From Bog-473 sp963717455 (GTDB lineage Bacteria > Actinomycetota > Acidimicrobiia > Acidimicrobiales > RAAP-2): a stretch of DNA of 64,000 nucleotides. The position numbers were made by a program, and so were the translations under genes. Under the pieces are notes generated by a model. It saw only the letters and a program-made list of their open reading frames with translations, was not told the DNA's origin and ran no database searches. The stretch covers positions 992,001-1,056,000 of the forward strand of contig OY970336.1 of the NCBI GenBank assembly GCA_963717455.1, in the 5' to 3' direction. Positions 33,575 through 41,914 of this stretch are shown here, piece after piece. The stretch's first letter is position 1. Every line of letters begins with the position of its first letter.

Positions 33575-35061
33575 CGTCGGAATTGCAGTTGGCGGGCCCA
33601 GCCGGCGCCGAGCACGATCGCCGAGAGGATCAGGACGGGGAGGTCACCCCAGTGGTCGTAGGGCGTCATGCCGCGCCGGAGGGCGACGGTGGCCACGACC
33701 ACCTGGCGCTTCCCCAAGGTGCTGCGCGCGACGACGGCACCGCGGCTGGTGACGACGGCGCTGTAACCCGTCGGCGCGGCCTGGACGAGGTCGCGACCGG
33801 TCTGGACGGCCTGCACCACCGCGGCGGCCATCTCCTGCGACGGCACCTGTGACGTGGCGTACGACGATGTGTTCGTGGGGACGGCGAGCAACTGCGCGCC
33901 CGCACGCACCGACGAGTGGCTGCGGCCGGCGTAGAAGATCTCGAAGGACACCAGGAGCCCGAGAGGCGCGGCCGGCGTACGCATGAGCCCGGTCCCGTGC
34001 CCGGGAACGGCATCGGTCGGCACGCCGGAGAGGTCGGCCAGGTGCGAGAAGAAGGAGCGGCCGGGCACGTACTCGCCGAAGGGCACCCGGTGCACCTTCT
34101 CGAACATGCCCACGATCCGGCCACGCGGCCCCCAGGCGACGATCTCGTTGCGGAACGTGGTGCTCGAGGCCGGCTCCGTGACCCCGACCACGAGCGTGGT
34201 GCGCAGCTCCTCGGCGAGCCTGCTCAGCAGCGCCGCCTGCGGTGAGCCGGCGAATGGCCGATCCAGCGCCACGACGTCCTCCGGCCAGAGCACCAGCTGA
34301 GGTGACGGGCGGAGGGACGTGATGCGAAAGCTCGCCGCGAGCTGCGCCGCGTAGACCGTGCTGGGCGAGACCTGCTCCTTGCTCAACCCCCGCTGCCCTC
34401 CCCCTTGGACCAGCGCCACCCGCACGGTGCGCACCGCGCCGCCGCCATCGGGGGCGGCGGTGCCGGCGACCGTGAGCGCCACGATCCCGGCGGCGACGAA
34501 CGCGGCACCCACCGCCGATGGACGTCCGACGTGGTGGAGGCGGGCCCAGAGCCACGAACTGAGCGTGGCGACCGCGACCCCGCCGGCCCAGACGCCTGCG
34601 GTGATCAGAAGCGGACCGCCCAGGCGCGCCAGCTGCACGAGGGGGCCGTCCGCCTGGCCGAGGAACACCCCGCCCAGGGGGAGCCCGCCGAAGGGCCAGG
34701 TCATGCGCAACGCCTCCGCCAGCGTGCAGGCGCCCACAAAGGCGAGCGCACGACCGCGTTGGGGTGGCGTCAGCGCACCGGCGGCCGCGAAGAAGAGCGC
34801 CTCGAGGAGGATCAGCACCAGCGCTCCGTACCAGTTGAAGGCGCGGGCCCAGGCCAGCCCGATGCCGTAGCAGCCCAGCCCGGCCAGCCACCCCGACCAC
34901 ACCCGCGTGCGCAACCCGAGCCCATGGAGGCGCCAGTAGAGGAGCGCGGCTCCGAGCAGGCCGAGCGGCCACCACCCCCAGGGTGGGAGTGACAGCGCGA
35001 GGAGCACACCGGCCACGACCGAGGGGGCGGCCACGCGGCCCCGGCGCGGCAGTCGGATCAC
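33565..35061 (-). CDS. lnt: Apolipoprotein N-acyltransferase-like protein
   Basis: A 498-aa protein with about six N-terminal helices and a C-terminal nitrilase-type domain, the layout of Lnt, which adds the third acyl chain to lipoproteins. Two active-site residues are visible: Glu261 in LWPEDVVALD and Lys322 in FEKVHRVPFGEYVPG. The nucleophile position, normally Cys before Y/W-E, reads VSFEIFYAGR with Ser372 (codon TCC). Either this group uses Ser, the protein has another role, or one base is wrong. The GTG at 35061 overlaps the stop of hemY. It is the last gene of the leftward haem operon. CtaC in this window has a lipobox and is a possible client. Confidence 0.85.
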   Translation of the reverse strand: MIRLPRRGRVAAPSVVAGVLLALSLPPWGWWPLGLLGAALLYWRLHGLGLRTRVWSGWLAGLGCYGIGLAWARAFNWYGALVLILLEALFFAAAGALTPPQRGRALAFVGACTLAEALRMTWPFGGLPLGGVFLGQADGPLVQLARLGGPLLITAGVWAGGVAVATLSSWLWARLHHVGRPSAVGAAFVAAGIVALTVAGTAAPDGGGAVRTVRVALVQGGGQRGLSKEQVSPSTVYAAQLAASFRITSLRPSPQLVLWPEDVVALDRPFAGSPQAALLSRLAEELRTTLVVGVTEPASSTTFRNEIVAWGPRGRIVGMFEKVHRVPFGEYVPGRSFFSHLADLSGVPTDAVPGHGTGLMRTPAAPLGLLVSFEIFYAGRSHSSVRAGAQLLAVPTNTSSYATSQVPSQEMAAAVVQAVQTGRDLVQAAPTGYSAVVTSRGAVVARSTLGKRQVVVATVALRRGMTPYDHWGDLPVLILSAIVLGAGWARQLQFRRQS

Positions 35062-36467
35062 AAGAGCGCGTGTGCCGCCGCCCGGCCACTCGCGATGCAG
35101 GCCGGAATGCCCACGCCGTGGTAGGCCGCGCCGGCCACGGCGACCCCGCCGAGGCGGGCCACGGCGGCCTCGGTGCCCGCGGTGCGCAAGGGGTGGTGCA
35201 GCCGGTACTGCGGGAGGGCGTGGGGGCACCGCACGACGACCGCCTCTTTCGGCCGACCCGTGACCCCCAGGAGCACTCCCAGCTCGTCCCAGGCCCGGTC
35301 GACGGCCTCCTCGTCGCTCCACCTTTCGGGTCGCTCGTCGTCCATGCGGCCGAGCGACGCGCGCAGCAGCACCTCCCCGTCGCGAGCGAGGTGCGGCCAC
35401 TTGCGGTCCAAGAAGGTGCAGGCCGTCAAGGCCCAGGCGTCGCGACCCTTGTGCGGGCTTCGGCGGGGCACGAGGAAACCGGTGCCGTGCATTGCGGAGG
35501 GGACGTCGTCGGCGTCGGCCCGGAACGTCACGAGCACGACGGAGGCGTATTCGATCGCGCGGAGCAGACCGGCCGCCTCGTCGTCGTGAGGTTGGAGCAG
35601 GGCCGCCGTCGCCGGGGCAGGGGCCGCGAGCACCGCTGCATCCGCCGCGAACGCCTGCGCGCCCGACCACACGGCCCAGCCGGAACCGGCCCGCTCGAGC
35701 CGTTCGGCCGGCGCCGAGAGGCGGATGTCGACCCCCCGCTCGCCCAAGCACGCCGCGAGCGTCCGCACCAGGGAGGCCATGCCACCGTCGAGAGCCCAGA
35801 ACAGCGGCGGGCCGTCCGGGTCGGGGGCCGGGACCTCCGCACGCAAGGCCCGCATCAGACCACCCCGGCGCTGGGCGGCCGCCAGGAGGGGCGGGAACAC
35901 CGCGGCGGCGGACATGTCGTCCACCGATCCGGCGTGGATGCCGCCAATCAGGGGATCGACCAGCGTGTCGACGACCCGCTGCCCGAGCTTGCGCGCCACC
36001 AGCGGCCCGACAGAGCGGTCGCCGATCGGGCCCCGCACGTCGGGCCGCGGGAGGACGGCGTCGCGCGCGAGGCCGACTTGGCCCCGGACGCCGAGGACGC
36101 CCGATCGTACGGTGGGCCAGAAGCGGGTCGGTATGCCGAGGGCGAGCCCGTCGGGCAGCGGGCGCAGGCGTCCACGGGCCCACACGGACGCGCCGCGCCC
36201 GGCGATCGGCACCAGTGCGTCGGCCAGTCCCACCTCGTGGCACAGGTCGACGGCCTCGGGCCGCCGGCCCAGGAACCCGTCCGGCCCCATGTCCACGGCG
36301 CGCCCGCCGAACTCGTCGCTGCGCAATGCGCCCCCGAGACGGGGCGACGACTCGAGCACGACGATCGCCGGCGCGTCCGAACGGGGCTGGGCCCCACCGG
36401 AGAGCTCCCATGCCGCGGCCAGGCCGCTGATGCCACCACCGACGACGACGACCCGCGCCGGCGCCAC
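35058..36467 (-). CDS. hemY: Protoporphyrinogen/coproporphyrinogen III oxidase
   Basis: A FAD enzyme that aromatises a porphyrinogen ring with oxygen. 469 aa. FAD-binding RVVVVGGGISGLAAAWEL, then ESSPRLGGALRS, MGPDGFLGRRPEA, DPLIGGIHAGSVDDMS and the C-terminal GVAVAGAAYHGVGIPACIASG are standard. In Actinomycetota this enzyme normally acts on coproporphyrinogen III (also called CgoX) in the coproporphyrin-dependent route. Grouping with hemH and hemE fits that, but the ChdC/HemQ gene is not in the window. The ATG at 36467 lies 1 base after the hemH stop. Confidence 0.95.
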   Translation of the reverse strand: MAPARVVVVGGGISGLAAAWELSGGAQPRSDAPAIVVLESSPRLGGALRSDEFGGRAVDMGPDGFLGRRPEAVDLCHEVGLADALVPIAGRGASVWARGRLRPLPDGLALGIPTRFWPTVRSGVLGVRGQVGLARDAVLPRPDVRGPIGDRSVGPLVARKLGQRVVDTLVDPLIGGIHAGSVDDMSAAAVFPPLLAAAQRRGGLMRALRAEVPAPDPDGPPLFWALDGGMASLVRTLAACLGERGVDIRLSAPAERLERAGSGWAVWSGAQAFAADAAVLAAPAPATAALLQPHDDEAAGLLRAIEYASVVLVTFRADADDVPSAMHGTGFLVPRRSPHKGRDAWALTACTFLDRKWPHLARDGEVLLRASLGRMDDERPERWSDEEAVDRAWDELGVLLGVTGRPKEAVVVRCPHALPQYRLHHPLRTAGTEAAVARLGGVAVAGAAYHGVGIPACIASGRAAAHALL

Positions 36468-36468
36468 G

Positions 36469-37371
36469 TCAGGGCGTCTCGTCCGCGGCGGTGATCACGT
36501 CGGCCAAGACGCGGACGAAAACGGGGTCATCGTTCAGCGAGGCCGTGCGCCCGTAGCCGAGACCGCACTCCACCGCCACGGCCGCCAGCTCCACGTCGAG
36601 GTCGTAGAGCACCTCGAGGTGGTCGGACACGAACCCGATCGGGCACACGATGACGGCGTCCGTGCCACCCTCGGCGGCCAGGCGTCGCACCTCGTCGCGC
36701 ACGTCGGGGCCGAGCCAGGGTTCGGGGGTCCGCCCGGCGCTCTGCCACGCCACACCCCAGTGCCCCAGTCCGGCGGCGTCGGCCACCAGCCGCGCCGACT
36801 CCGCCATCTGTTCGGGATAGGTGCCGCCCTCCCGCCGGACGCGCTCAGGGAGCGAGTGCGCCGTGAAGATGACGGTGCTGCGTCCCGGCTGGGCGTCCAG
36901 CGCGGCCCTGACGCGTGCCGCGAGGAGGGCGACGAAGTCCGGCTCCGCATACCAGGCGCCGACCGGGACGAAGTGCGTCGAGGCCAACGCAGTGGCGGCG
37001 CGGTCGAGGTACTCCTGCGAGCCCATCGACGAGGCGTGCGGGGTGAGGACGAGGCCGATGACCCGCTCGAGGCCGGCGGTGGCCAGCTTGCCGGCGGCGT
37101 CCTCAATGAGGGGATCGGTGTGCTTGGCGCCGAACTCGACGAGATAGCGGCCGGGGGCACGGGCCTCGAGCGCAGCACGCACCGCCTCGACCTGGGCCCG
37201 GGTGCGCTCGGCCAGCGGCGACACGCCGCCGATGGCGCGGTAGCGGCCCTCGAGCTCGGCGAGCTGCTCGGGCTCGGGAGCGCGACCACGGCGGATGCGC
37301 GTGTAGAAGGGGAGGATCTCCTCCGCGCTCGCCGGTGTGCCGTGCGCCATCAGGAGGACGCCTGACGTCAC
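36469..37371 (-). CDS. hemH: Ferrochelatase (probably coproporphyrin type)
   Basis: Inserts ferrous iron into the porphyrin. 300 aa, the short actinobacterial form. Key segments are LMAHGTPASAEEILPFYTRI, LTPHASSMGSQEYLDRA, the catalytic His in FTAHSLPERV, GVAWQSAGRTPEPWLGPD and the acidic PIGFVSDHLEVLYDLD. The GTG at 37371 overlaps the hemE stop (GTGA). In the actinobacterial route the substrate would be coproporphyrin III (CpfC), which is inferred from lineage. Confidence 0.95.
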   Translation of the reverse strand: MTSGVLLMAHGTPASAEEILPFYTRIRRGRAPEPEQLAELEGRYRAIGGVSPLAERTRAQVEAVRAALEARAPGRYLVEFGAKHTDPLIEDAAGKLATAGLERVIGLVLTPHASSMGSQEYLDRAATALASTHFVPVGAWYAEPDFVALLAARVRAALDAQPGRSTVIFTAHSLPERVRREGGTYPEQMAESARLVADAAGLGHWGVAWQSAGRTPEPWLGPDVRDEVRRLAAEGGTDAVIVCPIGFVSDHLEVLYDLDVELAAVAVECGLGYGRTASLNDDPVFVRVLADVITAADETP

Positions 37372-38426
37372 GTGCGGTCGGTCTCCGCGTGCACCAGCTC
37401 GACGACCGCGGCCAGGATCGCCGGATCGGACTCCGGCAGGACACCGTGACCGAGGTTGAAGACGTGGCCCGTACCGGTCCCGTCGGCGGCCCGCTCGAGC
37501 ACGACGCGCGTCGCCTTCTCGACGACGGGCCACGGCGCCAGGCACAGTGCCGGGTCGAGGTTGCCCTGCACCGCGTGGTCCGCCCCGACGCGCCGGCGCG
37601 CCTCGTCGAGCGGGACGCGCCAGTCGACGCCGACGACGTCGGAGCCCGCCGTCGCCATCAGCCCGAGGAGCTCACCGGTGCCGACGCCGAAGAGGATGGT
37701 CGGCACGGCGAGGTCGGCGATGCCCTCGAACACGGCACGGGTCGCCGGCAGGGCGAAGCGCGTGTACTCGTCGGGGGAGAGGCACCCCGCCCAGCTGTCG
37801 AAGAGCTGGACCGCCTGGGCACCGGCGACCACCTGGGCGCGTAACGAGGCCACGGCCATCGCGGCCAGGCGTCCGGTGAGCTCCTCCCACAGGGCCGGCG
37901 CGCCGTGCATGAGCGCCTTCACCTTGGCGAAGGTCCGAGAAGGCCCACCCTCGACGGCGTAGCTGGCCACGGTGAACGGCGCGCCGGCGAAGCCGATCAG
38001 GGCGACCCCGGTCCCGGCCAGCTCCCGTGCCACGAGGCGTGCCGTCTCGGCGACGTAGGGCGCGTCGGCCTCGGGTTCGAACGGCCGCAGGCGGCCGAGG
38101 TCGGCGTCGCTGCGAAAGGGGTCGGCGACCACCGGACCACGGCCGGGCTCGATCTCCACGCCGAAGCCGATGGCATGCAGGGGCACGACGATGTCGGAGA
38201 ACAGGATGGCGGCGTCGACGCCGTACCGGCGCACCGGCTGCAGGGTCAGCTCCGCGGAGAGCGGCGCGTCGGCGATGGCGGTGAGGATCGAGCCCTCGCC
38301 CCGGGCCGCCCTGTACTCGGGGAGGGCTCGCCCGGCCTGGCGCATGAACCACACCGGTGTGCGGGTCACCGGTTCCCGCAAGCAGGCGCGCACGAGGTCC
38401 GTGCGGGCATCTGCCTCCCGGTTCAC
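37368..38426 (-). CDS. hemE: Uroporphyrinogen decarboxylase
   Basis: Removes four carboxyl groups from uroporphyrinogen III to give coproporphyrinogen III, the step after the hemA-hemL cluster at the left end. 352 aa. The N-terminal substrate motif TPVWFMRQAGRALPEY, the DIVVPLHAIGFGVEIEPG region with the catalytic Asp, IGFAGAPFTVASYAVEG and FNLGHGVLP are all present. The GTG at 38426 overlaps the ybjQ stop by 4 bases, indicating coupling. Confidence 0.96.
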   Translation of the reverse strand: MNREADARTDLVRACLREPVTRTPVWFMRQAGRALPEYRAARGEGSILTAIADAPLSAELTLQPVRRYGVDAAILFSDIVVPLHAIGFGVEIEPGRGPVVADPFRSDADLGRLRPFEPEADAPYVAETARLVARELAGTGVALIGFAGAPFTVASYAVEGGPSRTFAKVKALMHGAPALWEELTGRLAAMAVASLRAQVVAGAQAVQLFDSWAGCLSPDEYTRFALPATRAVFEGIADLAVPTILFGVGTGELLGLMATAGSDVVGVDWRVPLDEARRRVGADHAVQGNLDPALCLAPWPVVEKATRVVLERAADGTGTGHVFNLGHGVLPESDPAILAAVVELVHAETDRT

Positions 38427-38746
38427 CCGAGGGGCTCTATGACGACGGCCGTGCCGTAGGCGCAGATCTCCGTCCAGTTCCCGCCCATCTCCGAGGTGTC
38501 GAACCGCATGGCCAGCACGGCGTTCCCCCCGCGGGCCTCGGCCTCGGTCACCATCCGGTTCACGACGTCTTCCCGGCTGAGCTGCAGATTCTTGGTCATC
38601 CCCTTCAGCTCGCCCCCGGCCAGGGACTTGAAGGCGGCACCGAACTGGGAGCCGACGTTGCGCGAGCGGACCGTGAGGCCGAAGACCTCTCCGAGCACCG
38701 AGGTCACCTTGTAGCCGGGCATGTCGTTCATGGTCGAAATGAGCAT
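38423..38746 (-). CDS. YbjQ/DUF74 family small protein
   Basis: A 107-aa protein of the YbjQ (UPF0145) family, whose members form pentamers and are sometimes called heavy-metal-binding. Conserved parts are PGYKVTSVLGEVFGLTVRS, LAGGELKGMTKNLQLSREDV and AEARGGNAVLAMRFDTSEM. The ATG at 38746 follows GAAAGGA. It is the promoter-proximal gene of the leftward ybjQ-hemE-hemH-hemY-lnt operon, all members overlapping or within 1 base. A role in haem synthesis is suggested only by position. Confidence 0.85.
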   Translation of the reverse strand: MLISTMNDMPGYKVTSVLGEVFGLTVRSRNVGSQFGAAFKSLAGGELKGMTKNLQLSREDVVNRMVTEAEARGGNAVLAMRFDTSEMGGNWTEICAYGTAVVIEPLG

Positions 38747-38867
38747 GGCAATCCTTTCGGTCCGGCTCATCGTAGGCGTCACCACGCGGGCCACCCCGGC
38801 GTCCGGGGCTTGGCGGGGCGTCTAGACTGAACCGTTTCCCCATGGGCAAGGGGGAGAAAGGGGAGAG

Positions 38868-41222
38868 GTGCCCGAACATCCCGACCTGCAGGATGAGCAG
38901 GAGTTCCTCAACCGTGCCTACGACGGGCTGGAGTTCATGCGGGGCGAGGCGCGCCAGATGCTGCAGGGCGTCTTGGATCTCGGGCGGGGTGGCACGTTCC
39001 AGTCCCGCACCGAGCGCGACATCGTGGTGCGGACCAGCCTGGCCCGCCTCGAGCAGCTCGACATCGGTGACCAGGCGCTCTACTTCGGGCGCATCGACCG
39101 GTTGCCCGACCCCGACGAAGGTGGCGCAGACGGCTCGGCCCTCGGTGAATCGTTCCACATCGGCCGCCTGGCCGTCTCGGGCCCGGACCACGAGCCGCTC
39201 GTGGTCGACTGGCGTGCACCGGTGGCCGAGCCGTTCTACCGGGCGACCGGTCTCGACCCGCAGGGGCTCGCCCGGCGCCGGCACCTCAGCGTGCGCGGCC
39301 GGACCGTGCTCGGCTTGGAGGACGAGTACTTCGTCGACCCCGACGGTCGGGGCACGGCGGTGCCTGCACCAGGCGTCGCAACGGGCACGGATGGGCACGG
39401 CGACGGGGAGCGCCTGCTGTCCGACGGCATGGTGCTGGGCGGACCCGGCGCGTTGCTCTCTGCGCTCGGGCAGGCCCGGACCGGGCACATGGGCGACATC
39501 ATCGGCACCATCCAGCGCGAGCAGGACGAGATCATCCGTTCTCCGCTGGCCGGGGTCCTGGTCGTCCAGGGCGGCCCGGGGACCGGCAAGACGGCGGTGG
39601 CGCTGCACCGCGCCGCCTACCTGCTCTACACCCATCGTTTCCCGCTCGAGCGCCAAGGCGTGCTCGTGGTCGGGCCCAACCCGCTGTTCCTGCGTTACAT
39701 CGAGCAGGTCCTCCCCTCGCTGGGCGAGACGGGCGTCAGCCTGTCGACGGTGGCGGGGCTGGTGCCCGAGGTGCGGGTGCGCGGGGTCGACGACGCCGCG
39801 GTCGCCACATTGAAGGGCGACGTGCGGATGGTGAAGGTGTTGGCGCGCGCCGTGCGCACCCGACAGCGGCCGCTCCGCCGTGACGCGGAGATCCCGTTCG
39901 GCGCCGGCGTGCTGCGTTTGCGTGCCAACGTGACCGAGGACATCGTCGCAACGGCGCGACGCCGAGCCGGCACACACAACGCGCGACGCCGCTTCGTCGA
40001 GTCGCAGGTGCTGCGGGCGCTCTCCGAGGAGTACCGGAGGAGAACGGGCCGGGACGAGGCTGACGAGCCGGCGAGCCAAGAGGAGCAGAACGACCTGTCG
40101 TTGCGGCTTCGCCGGGTCCCAGAGGTGGCCGAGGCGCTGGACCGTATGTGGCCGCGTCTCTCACCACACGAATTCCTCCACGACCTCTTCGGCGCCCGGC
40201 CACTGCTGGCGGCCGCCGGCAGGGGGACCTTGACCAGCGCGGAGGTGCAGCGGCTCTACCGGCCCCGGAGCGACTCGCTGGACGCGGTGCACTGGACGGT
40301 GCCCGACGCCGCCCTCATCGACGAGGCCCGCACACTGCTCGGCCCCCGCCGCGGGGGGAGGACCACCCGCGCCCGGGCCCAGAGGAACGAGGAGGCGGCG
40401 ATGCAGGAGGGCGGCTTCTGGCCCCAGGGGCTGGCGACGTCCCCGGTCCCGGTCACGAGCCCGGCCGCGGGCTCCGAGGACGAGATCCGCTCCTTCGGCC
40501 ACATCGTGGTCGACGAGGTGCAGGACCTGTCGCCCATGCAGCTCCGCATGCTGGCGCGCCGGTCGCTCTCGGGCTCCATGACGGTCGTGGGCGACATTGC
40601 GCAGGCGACCGGCCCGTGGGCGCCCCAGTCGTGGGACGACGTCACGCGCCATCTCAGCCCGCAGCGCCCACCCCGCCTGGTGGAGCTCACGGTCAGCTAC
40701 CGCACCCCGTCGGAGGTCGTGGCGCTGGCCGCACGGGTCCTGGCCGTGGCGGCGCCCTCCATCGCGCCGCCTCGCCCGGTCCGCCAGTCGGGCCACGAGC
40801 CGCGCATCGTGCAGACGTCCCGGGTCGGGCTCGTTCCCACGGTGGCGGATGTCGCCCGCCAGGAGGAGGCCGCGGTCGCTCCGGGGCGCGTGGCGGTCCT
40901 CGGGCCCACCGTCATGCTCCCCGAGCTGACCCGCGCCCTGGCCGACGCGGGTCTCGATCCCGTCGATCCGCGTGACCCGGCGGGCAGCGGGCTCGGGGCG
41001 GGCCTGGTGGTGCTGCCGGCCGACGAGACGAACGGACTCGAGTTCGACTCGGTGATCGTCGTCGAGCCGTCGCTGGTGGCCGCCGTGAGCGACGAGCCGG
41101 CCGGCGAGGGCCCGCCGGTGGCGACCACACGGGGGCTGCGGACCCTCTACGTCGCCCTCACCAGACCGACCAAGCGGCTCACCGTCGTGCACGCGGAACC
41201 GCTCCCGGTCGAATTGCGCTGA
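38868..41222 (+). CDS. helD: HelD-like (UvrD/Rep-type) RNA polymerase-associated helicase
   Basis: A 784-aa superfamily I ATPase of the actinobacterial (class II) HelD type. The N-terminal region DEQEFLNRAYDGLEFMRGEA is a coiled coil that in this family enters the RNA polymerase channels. Then come VVDWRAPVAEPFYRAT, Walker A GGPGTGKTAVALHRAAYLLY (about 235-254), DEVQDLSPMQLRML (Walker B, about 548), GDIAQATGPWAPQSWDD and the C-terminal LRTLYVALTRPTKRLTVVH. HelD proteins release stalled polymerase, and some give rifamycin tolerance (HelR). The GTG at 38868 follows GGGGAGAG. It is divergent from ybjQ. Confidence 0.88.
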   Translation: MPEHPDLQDEQEFLNRAYDGLEFMRGEARQMLQGVLDLGRGGTFQSRTERDIVVRTSLARLEQLDIGDQALYFGRIDRLPDPDEGGADGSALGESFHIGRLAVSGPDHEPLVVDWRAPVAEPFYRATGLDPQGLARRRHLSVRGRTVLGLEDEYFVDPDGRGTAVPAPGVATGTDGHGDGERLLSDGMVLGGPGALLSALGQARTGHMGDIIGTIQREQDEIIRSPLAGVLVVQGGPGTGKTAVALHRAAYLLYTHRFPLERQGVLVVGPNPLFLRYIEQVLPSLGETGVSLSTVAGLVPEVRVRGVDDAAVATLKGDVRMVKVLARAVRTRQRPLRRDAEIPFGAGVLRLRANVTEDIVATARRRAGTHNARRRFVESQVLRALSEEYRRRTGRDEADEPASQEEQNDLSLRLRRVPEVAEALDRMWPRLSPHEFLHDLFGARPLLAAAGRGTLTSAEVQRLYRPRSDSLDAVHWTVPDAALIDEARTLLGPRRGGRTTRARAQRNEEAAMQEGGFWPQGLATSPVPVTSPAAGSEDEIRSFGHIVVDEVQDLSPMQLRMLARRSLSGSMTVVGDIAQATGPWAPQSWDDVTRHLSPQRPPRLVELTVSYRTPSEVVALAARVLAVAAPSIAPPRPVRQSGHEPRIVQTSRVGLVPTVADVARQEEAAVAPGRVAVLGPTVMLPELTRALADAGLDPVDPRDPAGSGLGAGLVVLPADETNGLEFDSVIVVEPSLVAAVSDEPAGEGPPVATTRGLRTLYVALTRPTKRLTVVHAEPLPVELR

Positions 41223-41271
41223 CCTGGGCGTTCTGCCCGCCCACCAGGGGCGCGACGCCACTACCTGTTAG

Positions 41272-41302
41272 TTGGCGCTTCCCGCACCCGGTCGACTAGA
41301 AA
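41272..41302 (+). promoter_or_regulatory. Possible promoter of ctaE-qcrCAB, leaderless
   Basis: TTGGCG (41272-41277) and TAGAAA (41297-41302) are 19 bases apart, slightly long. The GTG of ctaE begins 7 bases after the -10-like box, so transcription would start at or next to the start codon, as in many actinobacterial leaderless genes. No ribosome site precedes this GTG, which supports the idea. Confidence 0.4.
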
Positions 41303-41309
41303 TTGCGCT

Positions 41310-41912
41310 GTGACCCAGGCTGTTTCGGCGGAGGTCCCCGCGCCACAGGGAAAGATCATCCACGACCGGCCCCCGATGCTCGCCATCGGCGTCATGATCT
41401 GGCTCGGGTCCGAGCTGATGTTCTTCAGCGGGCTCTTCGCCGCCTTCTTCACCATCCGGGCCAACACGGTGGGACCATGGCCGCCCGCCGGCACCGAGCT
41501 CGACGTCCTCCGGGCGGGCATCTTCACCCTCGTGCTGGTGTCGTCGAGCTTCACCATGCAGTACGCCGTCTACCAGTCAGAGTGGCGGCGGCGGAAGTCG
41601 GCCCGGATCTGGATCGTCTGCACGATCATCCTCGGCGTGGCCTTCCTGGGGAACCAGGCGTACGAGTGGCTGTTCAGCCCCACGCGCTGGTACACGAACG
41701 CCTACGGCTCGCTCTTCTACATCATGTCGGGCCTGCACGGCCTGCACGTCTTCATCGGGTTGCTCGCCATGGTCTTCCTCCTGGGCCGCATGCGCGGCGA
41801 CGTGGGGGGTGACCCCGGCGAGCTCTCCGCCATTCAGGGGGTCTCGTACTACTGGCACTTCGTCGACATCGTCTGGGTCGGGCTCTACAGTTGCCTGTTC
41901 CTCCTCAAGTAG
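41310..41912 (+). CDS. ctaE: Cytochrome c oxidase subunit III
   Basis: Membrane subunit of the aa3-type oxidase. 200 aa, five helices, the actinobacterial short form. Conserved parts are MIWLGSELMFFSGLFAAFF, then LLGVAFLGNQAYEW-type helix sequence, SGLHGLHVFIGLLAMVFLL and the C-terminal SYYWHFVDIVWVGLYSCLFL. The GTG at 41310 has no ribosome site. The order ctaE-qcrC-qcrA-qcrB is the usual actinobacterial one, in which complexes III and IV form a supercomplex. The other oxidase subunits are at 54139-57296. Confidence 0.96.
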   Translation: MTQAVSAEVPAPQGKIIHDRPPMLAIGVMIWLGSELMFFSGLFAAFFTIRANTVGPWPPAGTELDVLRAGIFTLVLVSSSFTMQYAVYQSEWRRRKSARIWIVCTIILGVAFLGNQAYEWLFSPTRWYTNAYGSLFYIMSGLHGLHVFIGLLAMVFLLGRMRGDVGGDPGELSAIQGVSYYWHFVDIVWVGLYSCLFLLK

Positions 41913-41914
41913 GC

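Noticed and set aside
38795..38867. GGGGCTTGGCGGGG upstream of helD as a rifamycin-associated element
   Set aside because: Only half of a possible inverted repeat is present and no matching second arm is seen, so a rifamycin-response site cannot be supported.
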